From Ruminococcus sp. (GTDB lineage: Bacteria > Bacillota > Clostridia > Oscillospirales > Ruminococcaceae): 64,000 nucleotides of DNA. Positions 29,118 through 36,951 of this stretch are shown piece after piece. Below the pieces are notes generated by a model, which worked only from the letters and a program-made list of their open reading frames with translations, had not been told where the DNA came from and did not search any database. The stretch's first letter is position 1, and each line of letters starts with the position of its first letter. A program made the position numbers and the translations under genes. The DNA lies in NCBI GenBank assembly GCA_015066865.1, contig SVNQ01000002.1, positions 1 to 64,000 on the forward strand, read 5' to 3'.

Positions 29118-29397
29118 CTGTTTTTTAAAATTTTTTTGATATATTACCGAAAGTAATATCTAAATGGCGCCCATCAAAGCCAGCCTGACTGCTTTTCAAA
29201 TGCTGTATTTGTCCGCTTTCGTCATATTGACCAAAAATCTATTAAAATTTGACGGTGTACCTGTAACGTTTTTGTTCAACCTGATGCAAGCACAATCTTT
29301 GTGCTGTGCAGCTGTAAGTGAAGGGGGAATGAGCCCTTAAATTTCGGTAATACTTTACGGATAGGGAATGCAGAATTTTACATATTTCAATAATTAT
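29118..29397. other. Intergenic region, no gene recognised
   Basis: Between divergent promoters. It contains a small hairpin GCACAATCTTTGTGC (29289-29303) and a GGGGGAATGAGCCCTT segment, but no convincing reading frame or known RNA. Confidence 0.45.
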
Positions 29398-29426
29398 TTG
29401 CATTTTTCCTGTTAATGTGCTACAAT
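29398..29426 (+). promoter_or_regulatory. Sigma-A promoter of the flavin reductase gene
   Basis: -35 TTGCAT (29398-29403), 17-bp spacer, -10 TACAAT (29421-29426). Confidence 0.7.
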
Positions 29427-29461
29427 AAAGGAAATGAGCAGTATAAGAAAGGGTGAACGTT

Positions 29462-30070
29462 ATGAGCAAGATCATCTGGAAGGGCAGTGCCTTGTTAGGA
29501 CCCGTACCGCCTGCGCTTGTGACCTGCGGCACAATGGATAAGCCGAATGTTCTGACGATTGCATGGACGGGAATTGTCTGCACGCGTCCTGCCATGACCT
29601 ATATTTCCGTCAGACCGTCAAGACATTCCTATGAAATGATCCGTAAAACAGGGGAATTTGTGATCAATCTGCCGACATCGGCGATGGGAAAAACGGTGGA
29701 TTACTGCGGCATGAAAAGCGGAGCGAAAGTCGATAAAATACAGAAATGCAAACTGGAGCTTTGCGAGGGATCGGAAGTTTCCGCACCGGTGCTGGCACAG
29801 TGCCCTGTGAGTCTGGAATGCCGTGTGACGCAGGAAATGGAACTTGGCTCGCACACGATGTTTCTGGCAGAAATTCTCGCAGTGCAGGTGGAGGAGCGCT
29901 TTGTAGACAGCAAGGGCAAGCTTAATCTTCAACAGGCAGGACTCCTTGCATATGCGCATGGCGAGTACTTTGCGCTGGGAAGAAAATGCGGTGATTTTGG
30001 CTTTTCGGTGCAAAAAAAGAAGAAAACGATTCGTTCTAAGGAACAAACAGGGAAATTTTCTCCGAAATGA
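29462..30070 (+). CDS. Flavin reductase family protein
   Basis: 202 residues from the ATG at 29462; the GTG nine bases upstream is part of the AAAGGGTG ribosome site. The flavin reductase-like (FMN-binding split barrel) fold shows as PPALVTCGTMDKPNVLTIAWTGIVCTRPAMTYISVRPSRHS at the start, with the FVINLPT and GLLAYAHGEYFALG segments later. Such proteins bind FMN and reduce flavin or act as small oxidoreductases; the true substrate is unknown. The basic tail KKKKTIRSKEQTGKFSPK is not part of the fold. The downstream cellulase promoter starts right at the stop codon, so the two genes are separately transcribed. Confidence 0.85.
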   Translation: MSKIIWKGSALLGPVPPALVTCGTMDKPNVLTIAWTGIVCTRPAMTYISVRPSRHSYEMIRKTGEFVINLPTSAMGKTVDYCGMKSGAKVDKIQKCKLELCEGSEVSAPVLAQCPVSLECRVTQEMELGSHTMFLAEILAVQVEERFVDSKGKLNLQQAGLLAYAHGEYFALGRKCGDFGFSVQKKKKTIRSKEQTGKFSPK

Positions 30071-30099
30071 TTGACTTTTTTGAGAGAATGCACTATAAT
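30071..30099 (+). promoter_or_regulatory. Sigma-A promoter of the GH9 gene
   Basis: -35 TTGACT (30071-30076), 17-bp spacer, -10 TATAAT (30094-30099). This rules out the longer reading frame that would begin at the TTG of the -35 box. Confidence 0.85.
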
Positions 30100-30151
30100 A
30101 AAGGTAAATTCATACAAAAGCACAAATACATTTTTGATTGGAGGAAAAAAG

Positions 30152-32587
30152 ATGCGTACAATGGTAGATCGCCTGAGAGCTGTTGCCAACTGTGGTTTGG
30201 CGGTGCTTATGGCAACTGCATTTCTTGGACAGATGTCAGCATGTCTGGTTCCGTGTAAGACCACAATAAAGGCGGATGCGGCAGAAGGATACAATTATGC
30301 CAAGCTTCTGCAATATTCCATGTACTTCTATGACGCCAATATGTGCGGCACGGACGTGGATGAAAACAATCGGTATGTATGGAGAGGGGACTGTCACACC
30401 TATGATTCACAGGTGCCCCTGCAGCCGATGGAGACCATGCAGAGTCCCGGTACAAACCTGACACAGAGCTTCATAGACAAGTACAAGGATGTACTTGATC
30501 CGGATGGTGACGGCTATATCGACGTAGCCGGCGGTTTCCATGATGCCGGCGACCATGTAAAGTTCGGTATTCCGGAAAACTATTCAGCTGCTACACTTGG
30601 CTGGGGTTATTATGAATTTCGTGATTCCTATGTCAAGACCGGACAGGATGACCATATTGAAACCATCCTGCGTTATTTCAACGATTATCTGATGAAATGT
30701 ACCTTCCGTGATGACAGCGGTGCAGTGATTGCACACTGCTATCAGGTAGGTGAGGGCGGACTTGACCATGCTTACTGGAATTCTCCGGAAGTGGATGAAA
30801 TGGCAAGACCTGCATGGTTCCTGACAGCGGAAAATCCGCAGACGGACTATGTCGTATCTGCTGCAGGTTCTCTTGCGATCAACTATCTCAATTTTAAGGA
30901 TACCGATCCTGAGTATGCGGAAAAGAGTCTGGATTACGCAACTGCACTCATGGACTTTGCCATGACCAATGAAAAGCAGCTGAGTATCAATGAAGAAGGT
31001 CCGATGCAGTTTTACAGAGCTTCCAAGTGGGAGGATGACTACTGCTGGGCTGCGGCGTGGATGTATCTGTGTACCGAGGATGTCAAGTACCTTGAGGATG
31101 CAGCTCCCTATGTGGATTATTATGCACCTTCCGGCTATTGCTTCAACTGGAACGATATGTGGGGCGGTGCCAATACCATGTGGGCTGTGATCAACCAGAC
31201 ACACCCGGAGCTTGACCTTGTGAATATGGTAAGAAAAGCACAGGGCAAGAACCAGTATGTCTATGACGATTTTTGGGATGAGGTAGAAAAGTGCTTCCCG
31301 ACATGGCAGCAGCTCGAAACCCCCGGAGGCTATGCGTTCCTCAGCCAGTGGGGATCTGCAAGATACAACACTGCAATGCAGCTGATCGCTTATGTATATG
31401 ATAAGTACACCAATGACGGCAAGCCCGGCAAGTACAGTGACTGGGCAAAGAGCCAGATGGACTATATTCTGGGCGACAACCCCATGGATCGCTGCTATGT
31501 TGTTGGCTACAGCGAAAATTCTGCGAAATTCCCGCATCACCGCGCGGCTTCCGGTCTGACCAAGTGTGAGGATCCGGATGAACACCGCTATGTACTGTTC
31601 GGTGCGCTGGTCGGCGGTCCTGACGGTTCTGACAAGCATGTGGATGTTACTTCCGACTATATCTACAATGAAGTTACGATTGACTACAACGCAGCATTTG
31701 TTGGTGCATCTGCAGGTATCTATGCATACTACGGTGATGACAGCATGGAGGTAACTCCTGATTTCCCGCCGGAGCCGGAATACGGCGGCGATGGCGAAGG
31801 CGGCGGTAACAGCTACTGGGTAGAGGCGTGCGGTATTGATGACAAGCAGAGTACCGGTGCAGGCGTGACCAAGGTATCCATGATGGTGAAAACCACTTCT
31901 ACCAAGAAGCTGGACAATATCTCCATCCGTTACTATTTCAATTCCTCTGAAATGGCAAATCCGGAGGCAATGCAGGGCAGTGAGCTGTATGATCAGGCGA
32001 GCGTCGAGGCAGCTCCAGCGGATGGCGTGACCAAGGGTCCCTTCAAGTATGACAAGCTGGATGATACCTACTACTTTGAAGTTATATTTGACGGATACAA
32101 CTTTGCAAATTCCGCAAAGAAGTACCAGATGACAATGGGTTGCTATTACGGAGACAAGTGGGATCCGGAAAACGACTGGAGTTATAAGGGCCTTACCATG
32201 TTCAAGGAGGACGATGCATTCTTCGGCACGGGCAACGAGGTGAGAACCGATAATATCTGCGTATACACCGACGGTGTGCTCATTGGTGGTATCGAACCCG
32301 ATGGTTCCGTTCCCGAAACCAATCAGGAACCGACAACGGAAGGCGATAAGAAGCCCACAGAAACTACTGAGCCTGCGGACGATCTGTTGTACGGCGATGC
32401 GGACTGCAGCGGTAAAGTGGACATCCTCGATGTCATTGCAATCAACAGAGCGCTGCTGGGCGGCGGAACGCTGACAAAGGATGGCGAAGCGCAGGCTGAC
32501 GTAGATGGCGACGGAAAGCCCTCTTCTGCGGATTCCCTGAATATCCTGAAATATCTGGTGAAGCTGATTCAAAAGCTTCCGGTATAG
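30152..32587 (+). CDS. GH9 endoglucanase with CBM3-like module and type I dockerin
   Basis: Cellulosomal cellulase, 811 residues. Start at 30152 (MRTMVDR), 7 bp after GGAGG. Signal peptide to about residue 40. GH9 catalytic domain about 45-535: the DAGDH motif holds D131 and D134 (base pair of the inverting mechanism), HHR occurs in PHHRAASG, and the acid E507 lies in NEVTIDYNA. A CBM3c-type module follows at about 553-705 (LDNISIRYYFNSSE), the arrangement known from processive 'theme B' GH9 enzymes. A Thr/Pro/Glu linker leads to the dockerin at 748-811, with two calcium loops (DADCSGKVDILD and DVDGDGKPSSAD). The dockerin nearly equals that of the GH26 enzyme at 51315. Confidence 0.96.
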   Translation: MRTMVDRLRAVANCGLAVLMATAFLGQMSACLVPCKTTIKADAAEGYNYAKLLQYSMYFYDANMCGTDVDENNRYVWRGDCHTYDSQVPLQPMETMQSPGTNLTQSFIDKYKDVLDPDGDGYIDVAGGFHDAGDHVKFGIPENYSAATLGWGYYEFRDSYVKTGQDDHIETILRYFNDYLMKCTFRDDSGAVIAHCYQVGEGGLDHAYWNSPEVDEMARPAWFLTAENPQTDYVVSAAGSLAINYLNFKDTDPEYAEKSLDYATALMDFAMTNEKQLSINEEGPMQFYRASKWEDDYCWAAAWMYLCTEDVKYLEDAAPYVDYYAPSGYCFNWNDMWGGANTMWAVINQTHPELDLVNMVRKAQGKNQYVYDDFWDEVEKCFPTWQQLETPGGYAFLSQWGSARYNTAMQLIAYVYDKYTNDGKPGKYSDWAKSQMDYILGDNPMDRCYVVGYSENSAKFPHHRAASGLTKCEDPDEHRYVLFGALVGGPDGSDKHVDVTSDYIYNEVTIDYNAAFVGASAGIYAYYGDDSMEVTPDFPPEPEYGGDGEGGGNSYWVEACGIDDKQSTGAGVTKVSMMVKTTSTKKLDNISIRYYFNSSEMANPEAMQGSELYDQASVEAAPADGVTKGPFKYDKLDDTYYFEVIFDGYNFANSAKKYQMTMGCYYGDKWDPENDWSYKGLTMFKEDDAFFGTGNEVRTDNICVYTDGVLIGGIEPDGSVPETNQEPTTEGDKKPTETTEPADDLLYGDADCSGKVDILDVIAINRALLGGGTLTKDGEAQADVDGDGKPSSADSLNILKYLVKLIQKLPV

Positions 32588-32635
32588 GCACAAGCCCCTC
32601 TGCGATTAGGCGGCTGGCTTTATAGAAATAGTATA

Positions 32636-32672
32636 GGACACTTTCGATTTCTATGTCGAAAGTGTCCTTGTT
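32636..32672 (+). terminator. Hairpin after the GH9 gene
   Basis: Perfect 12-bp arms GGACACTTTCGA and TCGAAAGTGTCC (32636-32667), followed by TTGTTCTTG, a modest U-run. Confidence 0.65.
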
Positions 32673-32681
32673 CTTGTATGA

Positions 32682-32710
32682 TTGACTTTTTCTGATTTTC
32701 TTGCTATAAT
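32682..32710 (+). promoter_or_regulatory. Sigma-A promoter of the small membrane protein gene
   Basis: -35 TTGACT (32682-32687), 17-bp spacer, -10 TATAAT (32705-32710). Confidence 0.8.
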
Positions 32711-32759
32711 GAACATGTCAATAAATCGGAATTTTACAGCTATAGGGGGTGATTATATT

Positions 32760-32954
32760 ATGGATATCGGAATTATTGCGATAGCGGTAATGGCGGTTTT
32801 AGGCGTCATTATGTTTTTGGCACCTAAACTTTGTACAAGGTCTGATAAACGTGATGATCCTGATGCAGTATTACAAGTAAAAAAGTGCGGCATTGCGGTT
32901 ATCGCATGTGCAATTGGCGCAGTATTGTATTGGCTAAAGTTTAAATTAAGATAA
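32760..32954 (+). CDS. Small two-helix membrane protein, function unknown
   Basis: 64 residues from the ATG at 32760, with an AGGGGGTGA ribosome site. Two membrane helices (residues 3-22 and about 43-60) joined by a charged loop LCTRSDKRDDPDAVLQVKKC with one cysteine near each end. It has its own promoter and terminator, so it is very likely a real gene. No family recognised. Confidence 0.7.
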   Translation: MDIGIIAIAVMAVLGVIMFLAPKLCTRSDKRDDPDAVLQVKKCGIAVIACAIGAVLYWLKFKLR

Positions 32955-32966
32955 AAATGCACTGCA

Positions 32967-33154
32967 AAAAACACAGCACTGACAAATCTGTCAGTGCTGT
33001 TGCTTTTTATAAAATAAACCGCCTTGCCGTCATATAGCGAAATAAAACCAAGCTTTCGCAAGGTGGGTACCCGCCTGACAGCCTCACGCTCCCTTCGTCC
33101 GCCAATGCGGGAGGTCTGCAATCCTCAGCCAGAGCTAAATTCCCTTAAAATAAG
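32967..33154 (-). ncRNA. Putative 6S-like small RNA
   Basis: A minus-strand unit of about 190 nt with a good promoter (33161-33188), a strong terminator (32973-33000) and no reading frame with a ribosome site. The transcript is GC-rich in the middle against AT-rich flanks, with a stem CAGaCCTC/GAGGCTG around a CCGCATTGGCGG hairpin and a GGGTACCCACCTTG stretch. Size, isolated position and overall look fit 6S RNA (ssrS), which binds sigma-A RNA polymerase in stationary phase. The identification is by impression; signature elements of SRP RNA, tmRNA and RNase P are absent. A covariance-model search with the Rfam 6S model would settle it. Confidence 0.5.
32973..33005. terminator. Bidirectional terminator between the small gene and the 6S-like RNA
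   Basis: Perfect stem ACAGCACTGACA/TGTCAGTGCTGT-type hairpin (32973-33000) with T-runs on both sides (TTTTTATA on plus; GTTTTTTGC on minus). Confidence 0.85.
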
Positions 33155-33160
33155 TGTTGG

Positions 33161-33188
33161 ATTATAAAAACTATAATTACTCGTACAA
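33161..33188 (-). promoter_or_regulatory. Promoter of the putative small RNA
   Basis: Minus strand: -35 TTGTAC (33183-33188), 16-bp spacer, -10 TATAAT (33161-33166). Confidence 0.65.
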
Positions 33189-33220
33189 GGCAGAATATTT
33201 ACATGTAATGCGGATCCGGA

Positions 33221-33529
33221 TTATTCCTCGTCCTCGTATTCTTCCTCCAGCATCTGAGAAATACGCTCAATGAACATATTGCCGATGCGGTCGTATTCTT
33301 CATCGTTGTCGATGGTGGAGAGGAAATCCACGCCATCTTCATCGCCCGCCTTGAGGATCACGAGTTCAGTGTCTTCTTCCAGTGCAGCCTCGGGATCTTC
33401 GGTGTACGGAACCAGCGCATAATATGTTGTGCCGTCAACCTGCATGACATCCATCAATTCGAATTCATGCTCGTTGCCTTCTTCATCTGTCAATGTAAAA
33501 ATTTCCGGTGTGAAATCCATTTCTTCCAT
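33221..33529 (-). CDS. DUF1292 family acidic protein
   Basis: 102 residues, strongly acidic. The DUF1292 pattern is clear: FTLTDEEGNEHEFELMDVMQVDGTTYYALVP, then VILKAGDEDGVDFLSTIDNDEEYDRI. The family is widespread in Firmicutes, often near ruvX and alaS; function unknown. Here it stands alone with its own promoter (-35 TTGATT 33604-33609, -10 TATAAT 33581-33586). Confidence 0.9.
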   Translation of the reverse strand: MEEMDFTPEIFTLTDEEGNEHEFELMDVMQVDGTTYYALVPYTEDPEAALEEDTELVILKAGDEDGVDFLSTIDNDEEYDRIGNMFIERISQMLEEEYEDEE

Positions 33530-33580
33530 GGCTGACTCCTATCTGCCCGAAGGGCGGTCGTTATTTTTTGTTGTGTCTTT

Positions 33581-33609
33581 ATTATACTATATTTTCACCA
33601 AAAAATCAA
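33581..33609 (-). promoter_or_regulatory. Sigma-A promoter of the DUF1292 gene
   Basis: Minus strand: -35 TTGATT, 17-bp spacer, -10 TATAAT. A GCCCTTCGGGC hairpin lies in the leader. Confidence 0.75.
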
Positions 33610-33692
33610 GAGGAAATTTCAGTTTTTTTAGATATTTTTGGAATTTACACATAATGTCTCGAAATTGCGTGGTTTCTCTGTGTTTGCGATAC

Positions 33693-35339
33693 CTATTCTG
33701 AGAAATGCTTTGCTCTGCGGAAGTCCATGATGCCCGAAAAGGGATCGAAGATAATATCCCTGTTTCCGGCTGTGGCGACGAGGTAGATGTTCTTGTAAAA
33801 CAGGGGGATGAATGTGTTTGTATCGAGAATTGCCCGTTCTGCGTCGTTGTACAGAGAAACGGAATCGGAGATCCTGCTGACGCTTGCAAGCTGAATCATG
33901 ATATTATTGTACTCCTGACTTTCAAATCCAAGCAGATTTTTGTTTTTGGAGAACACCTGCAGCACTTCATAACAGCTGTTGCGGTTTGCATGCACACCAT
34001 AAAGTGCGATGGAGTATTCACCGGAAGCCAGACGGCGATCGTATTCCTGCGGTGTTACCATTTCAATGCCGATGTACTGTCCGAACAGCGTCTGCCATTC
34101 CTGACAGATGGTGAGCAGGGCGTCGGTATCGGTGATCGTGGTGGGCATCAGGATGCGGATGCTGTTGAGGGAATTGAGCTGCAGCTTATTCGCAGCTCTT
34201 TCAAAGAGCTGCGCTGCTCTTTCGGGATCGTAGGGGAGTGCCATTGGTTCATCCGCACAGATTTCACGATAGGAGCTGTCAAGCAGTGTTGCGGCGGGCG
34301 GAATAACCCCGTATGCCGGAGTCATGTCATCTCCCAGCACAGCTGCGTAGGAGGCACGGTCAATGCCGTAGGCAATGGCAAGGCGGAGATCCTCATTTTG
34401 CAGAATCTCGTTTTCCGGATTGAAAATCAATCCCAGTGTTTGTGCGCGTTCCGACAGCACGGAGTATTCCTTGCGGTCAAGGTAATTTGCCGGATAGCTT
34501 TCGGTGATGATAATGTCAGCATTTCCGTCGGCAAAATTCCGTTCTGCGGCAGCCTGAGATTTCAAAATCGTAAACTGCAGACTGCTCGGAAAAATATTGT
34601 CGGTGTCATAGTGCTTTTTGTTTTTGCGCATTGTAATGAAATTGTCGCTGCCATATGCGTCATAATTCCATTTTGTGATGTAGAACGGACCGTTGCAAAG
34701 TGTAGTTTCTGCGTCCAGACCGTATCTTCCGTTGGTTGACAGGAAAAATTCCTCATTGCATGGTGCGGAACAGGGGAGTGCCAGCAGCTGAAGAAATTCA
34801 GCGTTTGTATATTCCAGCTGGAACATCACGGTGCTGTCATCGGGAGCTGAAACACCGAGGGCGGCAGGTTCCATCGTTCCTGCCATGATGGAATTTGCGT
34901 TCTTGATGCATGAAAAATACTGTGCATAGGGTGATTGCGTAACAGGATCGAGCAGCCTGCGGAATGCATAAACATAATCCTTTGCCGTGACAGGAATTTC
35001 CGTTCCTTCACGCATGCCATTCTGATACCAGACGCATCCTTCCCGAAGGTTGAACATGTAGTGCAGCCCATCATCGGTGATGGTGTAGCTCTCTGCACCG
35101 GCTTCCACGGGAATACCGTTCTTGTCCAGCCGCATCAAGCCTTCCATGATGTTGGCGATAACAATGTTTGCGTTGTCGTATTCCGTATATTGAGGATCCA
35201 GACAGGCAGGATTTTCCGGTAATGCACAGGTGAAAAGAAATCCCGCACCGGTTTCTTCCTCCTTGGAACAGGCAGAGAAGCTGCATAGCATGCAGGAAAG
35301 TGTCAGAACGCAGATAATGCGAAAAAAACGATTGAACAT
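33693..35339 (-). CDS. Peptide-type ABC transporter substrate-binding lipoprotein (SBP_bac_5)
   Basis: 548 residues from the ATG at 35339, 5 bp after AAAGGAG; an upstream start at 35369 has no site. Lipoprotein signal with lipobox FSAC near residue 24. The SBP_bac_5 / OppA fold shows in LDPQYTEYDNANIVIANIMEGLMRLDKNGIPVEAGAESY, VTAKDYVYAFRRLLDP and LRLAIAYGIDRASYAAVLG. It should capture peptides (or possibly other ligands) outside the membrane. No permease or ATPase genes lie beside it, so it is an orphan binding protein. Its promoter spacer overlaps a cre-like site. Confidence 0.9.
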   Translation of the reverse strand: MFNRFFRIICVLTLSCMLCSFSACSKEEETGAGFLFTCALPENPACLDPQYTEYDNANIVIANIMEGLMRLDKNGIPVEAGAESYTITDDGLHYMFNLREGCVWYQNGMREGTEIPVTAKDYVYAFRRLLDPVTQSPYAQYFSCIKNANSIMAGTMEPAALGVSAPDDSTVMFQLEYTNAEFLQLLALPCSAPCNEEFFLSTNGRYGLDAETTLCNGPFYITKWNYDAYGSDNFITMRKNKKHYDTDNIFPSSLQFTILKSQAAAERNFADGNADIIITESYPANYLDRKEYSVLSERAQTLGLIFNPENEILQNEDLRLAIAYGIDRASYAAVLGDDMTPAYGVIPPAATLLDSSYREICADEPMALPYDPERAAQLFERAANKLQLNSLNSIRILMPTTITDTDALLTICQEWQTLFGQYIGIEMVTPQEYDRRLASGEYSIALYGVHANRNSCYEVLQVFSKNKNLLGFESQEYNNIMIQLASVSRISDSVSLYNDAERAILDTNTFIPLFYKNIYLVATAGNRDIIFDPFSGIMDFRRAKHFSE

Positions 35340-35389
35340 AGCGACTCCTTTTCGTTTTTTATAATTCAAGTTTTGAGGTTACGTATACT

Positions 35390-35418
35390 ATTATACCATT
35401 GAAAACGATGAAAGGCAA
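35390..35418 (-). promoter_or_regulatory. Promoter of the substrate-binding protein with an overlapping cre-like site
   Basis: Minus strand: -35 TTGCCT (35413-35418), 17-bp spacer, -10 TATAAT (35390-35395). In the spacer, TGAAAACGATGAAA (35400-35413, plus strand) matches the TGWNANCGNTNWCA cre consensus except at one position, so catabolite repression by a CcpA-like protein is possible. Confidence 0.55.
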
Positions 35419-35501
35419 CTCTTTTTCGGATACATTTTGCATTTATTTGCGTTTTTCTGTCAGTATCTTGAAAATAATGCGTAAAATCAAGGTTTTAGCC
35501 G

Positions 35502-35530
35502 TTGACAAAATGTGGAAAACGTGGTATAAT
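35502..35530 (+). promoter_or_regulatory. Sigma-A promoter of the second pilin gene
   Basis: -35 TTGACA (35502-35507), 17-bp spacer, -10 TATAAT (35525-35530): both boxes match consensus. Confidence 0.9.
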
Positions 35531-35593
35531 ATAAAATGTATAATCAGCTTCATGTACAATGCTGAAAGCTGAGAAATTGAGAGGGAGATTATT

Positions 35594-36076
35594 ATGAATA
35601 CAAAAAAGTTAAAGGGGTTCACCCTGGTTGAATTGATCGTTGTTATTGCGATTATTGGTGTACTTGCTGCGATCCTGATACCGACGATGATGGGCTATGT
35701 GAACAAAGCAAAGTTTACCAATGCCAATTCTATTGCAAAGAACCTGTATAATGCCGGAATGGCGGCGTGCCGTGAGGGTGAGGTGACGGTGCCGGTTTCT
35801 GACGGTATTTATTCTTCTGTAAAATATGGTTCTTCAGGTGCGGGTGCAGCAGTAAAGTACGATGAGGACTTTTGCAAGTATGTATATGCATATTTTGACG
35901 GCATTAAGGATACCTGTTGGGCAATTGAGGTTCAGTCCGATTGTGCAGTTGCAGCCTGCTATCAGAAAACAAGCGCTGATCCGTATCTGGGAACACATCC
36001 CTGTCAAAATAATTTAAAACAGACCAAAACTGATTTTGATGCGTTTCTGGAATATGCCCGCACTGGAAAATGGTAA
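35594..36076 (+). CDS. Type IV pilin, cysteine-rich
   Basis: 160 residues. Prepilin signal MNTKKLKG, cleavage before FTLVELIVVIAIIG; residues 1-50 are nearly the same as in pilA at 24189. The globular part differs fully and holds six cysteines (in ACREG, DFCKY, DTCWA, SDCAV, AACYQ and HPCQN), so it may be stabilised by disulfides outside the cell. Transcribed alone from a consensus promoter. It could be an alternative major pilin or an adhesive variant. Confidence 0.88.
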   Translation: MNTKKLKGFTLVELIVVIAIIGVLAAILIPTMMGYVNKAKFTNANSIAKNLYNAGMAACREGEVTVPVSDGIYSSVKYGSSGAGAAVKYDEDFCKYVYAYFDGIKDTCWAIEVQSDCAVAACYQKTSADPYLGTHPCQNNLKQTKTDFDAFLEYARTGKW

Positions 36077-36151
36077 TGCAATTGTGAATATTGCTTAAAA
36101 TGGCGTTTGCGTTTTTGTGAATTCTGCATTGATGGAATTGCTGAAAAAATA

Positions 36152-36180
36152 TTGACATTTTATCAATGAAATGTTATAAT
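36152..36180 (+). promoter_or_regulatory. Sigma-A promoter of the third pilin gene
   Basis: -35 TTGACA (36152-36157), 17-bp spacer, -10 TATAAT (36175-36180): both boxes match consensus. Confidence 0.9.
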
Positions 36181-36270
36181 TTTTATAAGTACCATTGTTT
36201 GAAGGCTGATCGGAATTGGGAGATGGAAGCCGTGCAAGGGTTTACAGACGAGATAAAGAGGTGTGTTACT

Positions 36271-36870
36271 ATGAAGATGAAACGAGTAAAGGGTTTTACC
36301 TTGATGGAGCTGCTGATTGTAATTGCAATTATCGGTGTACTGGCAGCTGTTCTTGCGCCCACCATGATTACATATTATAGAAGATCGAAGCTGAAGGATG
36401 CGAATGCAGATGCCAAAATGGTGTATAATGCAGTGCAGACTGAGATGCAGAGATTTATCAGCATTGACCGTATGAGAGCTGATGCTGATAAGAGTTTGTT
36501 TGACGGTATGGTGATGATTGCTTACAACAGAAATGGTACAGTTACCTGCTCAACAGAGAGGGACAGTGTATTTCAGGTTGCAGCAACAGGCAGCAAACAA
36601 GAGGAAGCATGTGATGCAGTTGTAGAAGCTGTTCAGAGAGTGGTTGCTGATGCTGATACATTTAACTGGGCAGTTTATGTAGAGGATTATATTGTAAAGG
36701 CGTCCATCAGTGCGCCGAGCGGAAATTCATTTTTTGTAGGCCAGTGTTCTTCAAACGGAACAATGGCGCAGCAAATGTCCGCAAATAGTTATGATCAGAT
36801 GCTTCCGGCTCCCGGTGTAAAGACAAATGAACTTGTAAGACTTGCAGAATCTGTTTATGATGCTCCGTGA
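36271..36870 (+). CDS. Type IV pilin
   Basis: 199 residues from the ATG at 36271, behind an AAAGAGGTG site; a frame extended to 36166 would begin inside the promoter. Prepilin signal MKMKRVKG, cleavage before FTLMELLIVIAIIG, alpha-1 helix to about residue 50, then a globular domain with three cysteines. It has its own consensus promoter 91 bp upstream and a terminator. Together with the gene at 35594 it forms an auxiliary pilin pair about 11 kb from the pilus machinery genes. Confidence 0.87.
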   Translation: MKMKRVKGFTLMELLIVIAIIGVLAAVLAPTMITYYRRSKLKDANADAKMVYNAVQTEMQRFISIDRMRADADKSLFDGMVMIAYNRNGTVTCSTERDSVFQVAATGSKQEEACDAVVEAVQRVVADADTFNWAVYVEDYIVKASISAPSGNSFFVGQCSSNGTMAQQMSANSYDQMLPAPGVKTNELVRLAESVYDAP

Positions 36871-36896
36871 TTTCGAGAGAGTAAATAAGCAATCAA

Positions 36897-36923
36897 AAAG
36901 CCGGTAGAGATACCGGCTTTTTT
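36897..36923 (+). terminator. Terminator after the third pilin gene
   Basis: Stem AAAGCCGGTA/TACCGGCTTT with loop GAGA and a following T-run. The next gene starts 29 bp later, so it may also be read through. Confidence 0.85.
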
Positions 36924-36951
36924 GTCCGAAAAAATAGATAAGGAGAAATGG

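Noticed and set aside
29242..29595. 117-codon minus-strand frame upstream of and opposite the flavin reductase
   Set aside because: Overlaps a promoter and the start of a real gene; no ribosome site or family signal.
30071..30151. Upstream extension of the GH9 protein by 27 residues
   Set aside because: It begins in the -35 box of the promoter and adds residues before a normal signal peptide; GGAGG supports 30152.
30584..32593. 669-codon minus-strand frame opposite the GH9 gene
   Set aside because: Shadow of a highly biased coding strand; GH9 motifs prove the plus strand.
36166..36270. Upstream extension of the third pilin
   Set aside because: Begins within the promoter and would bury the prepilin signal.
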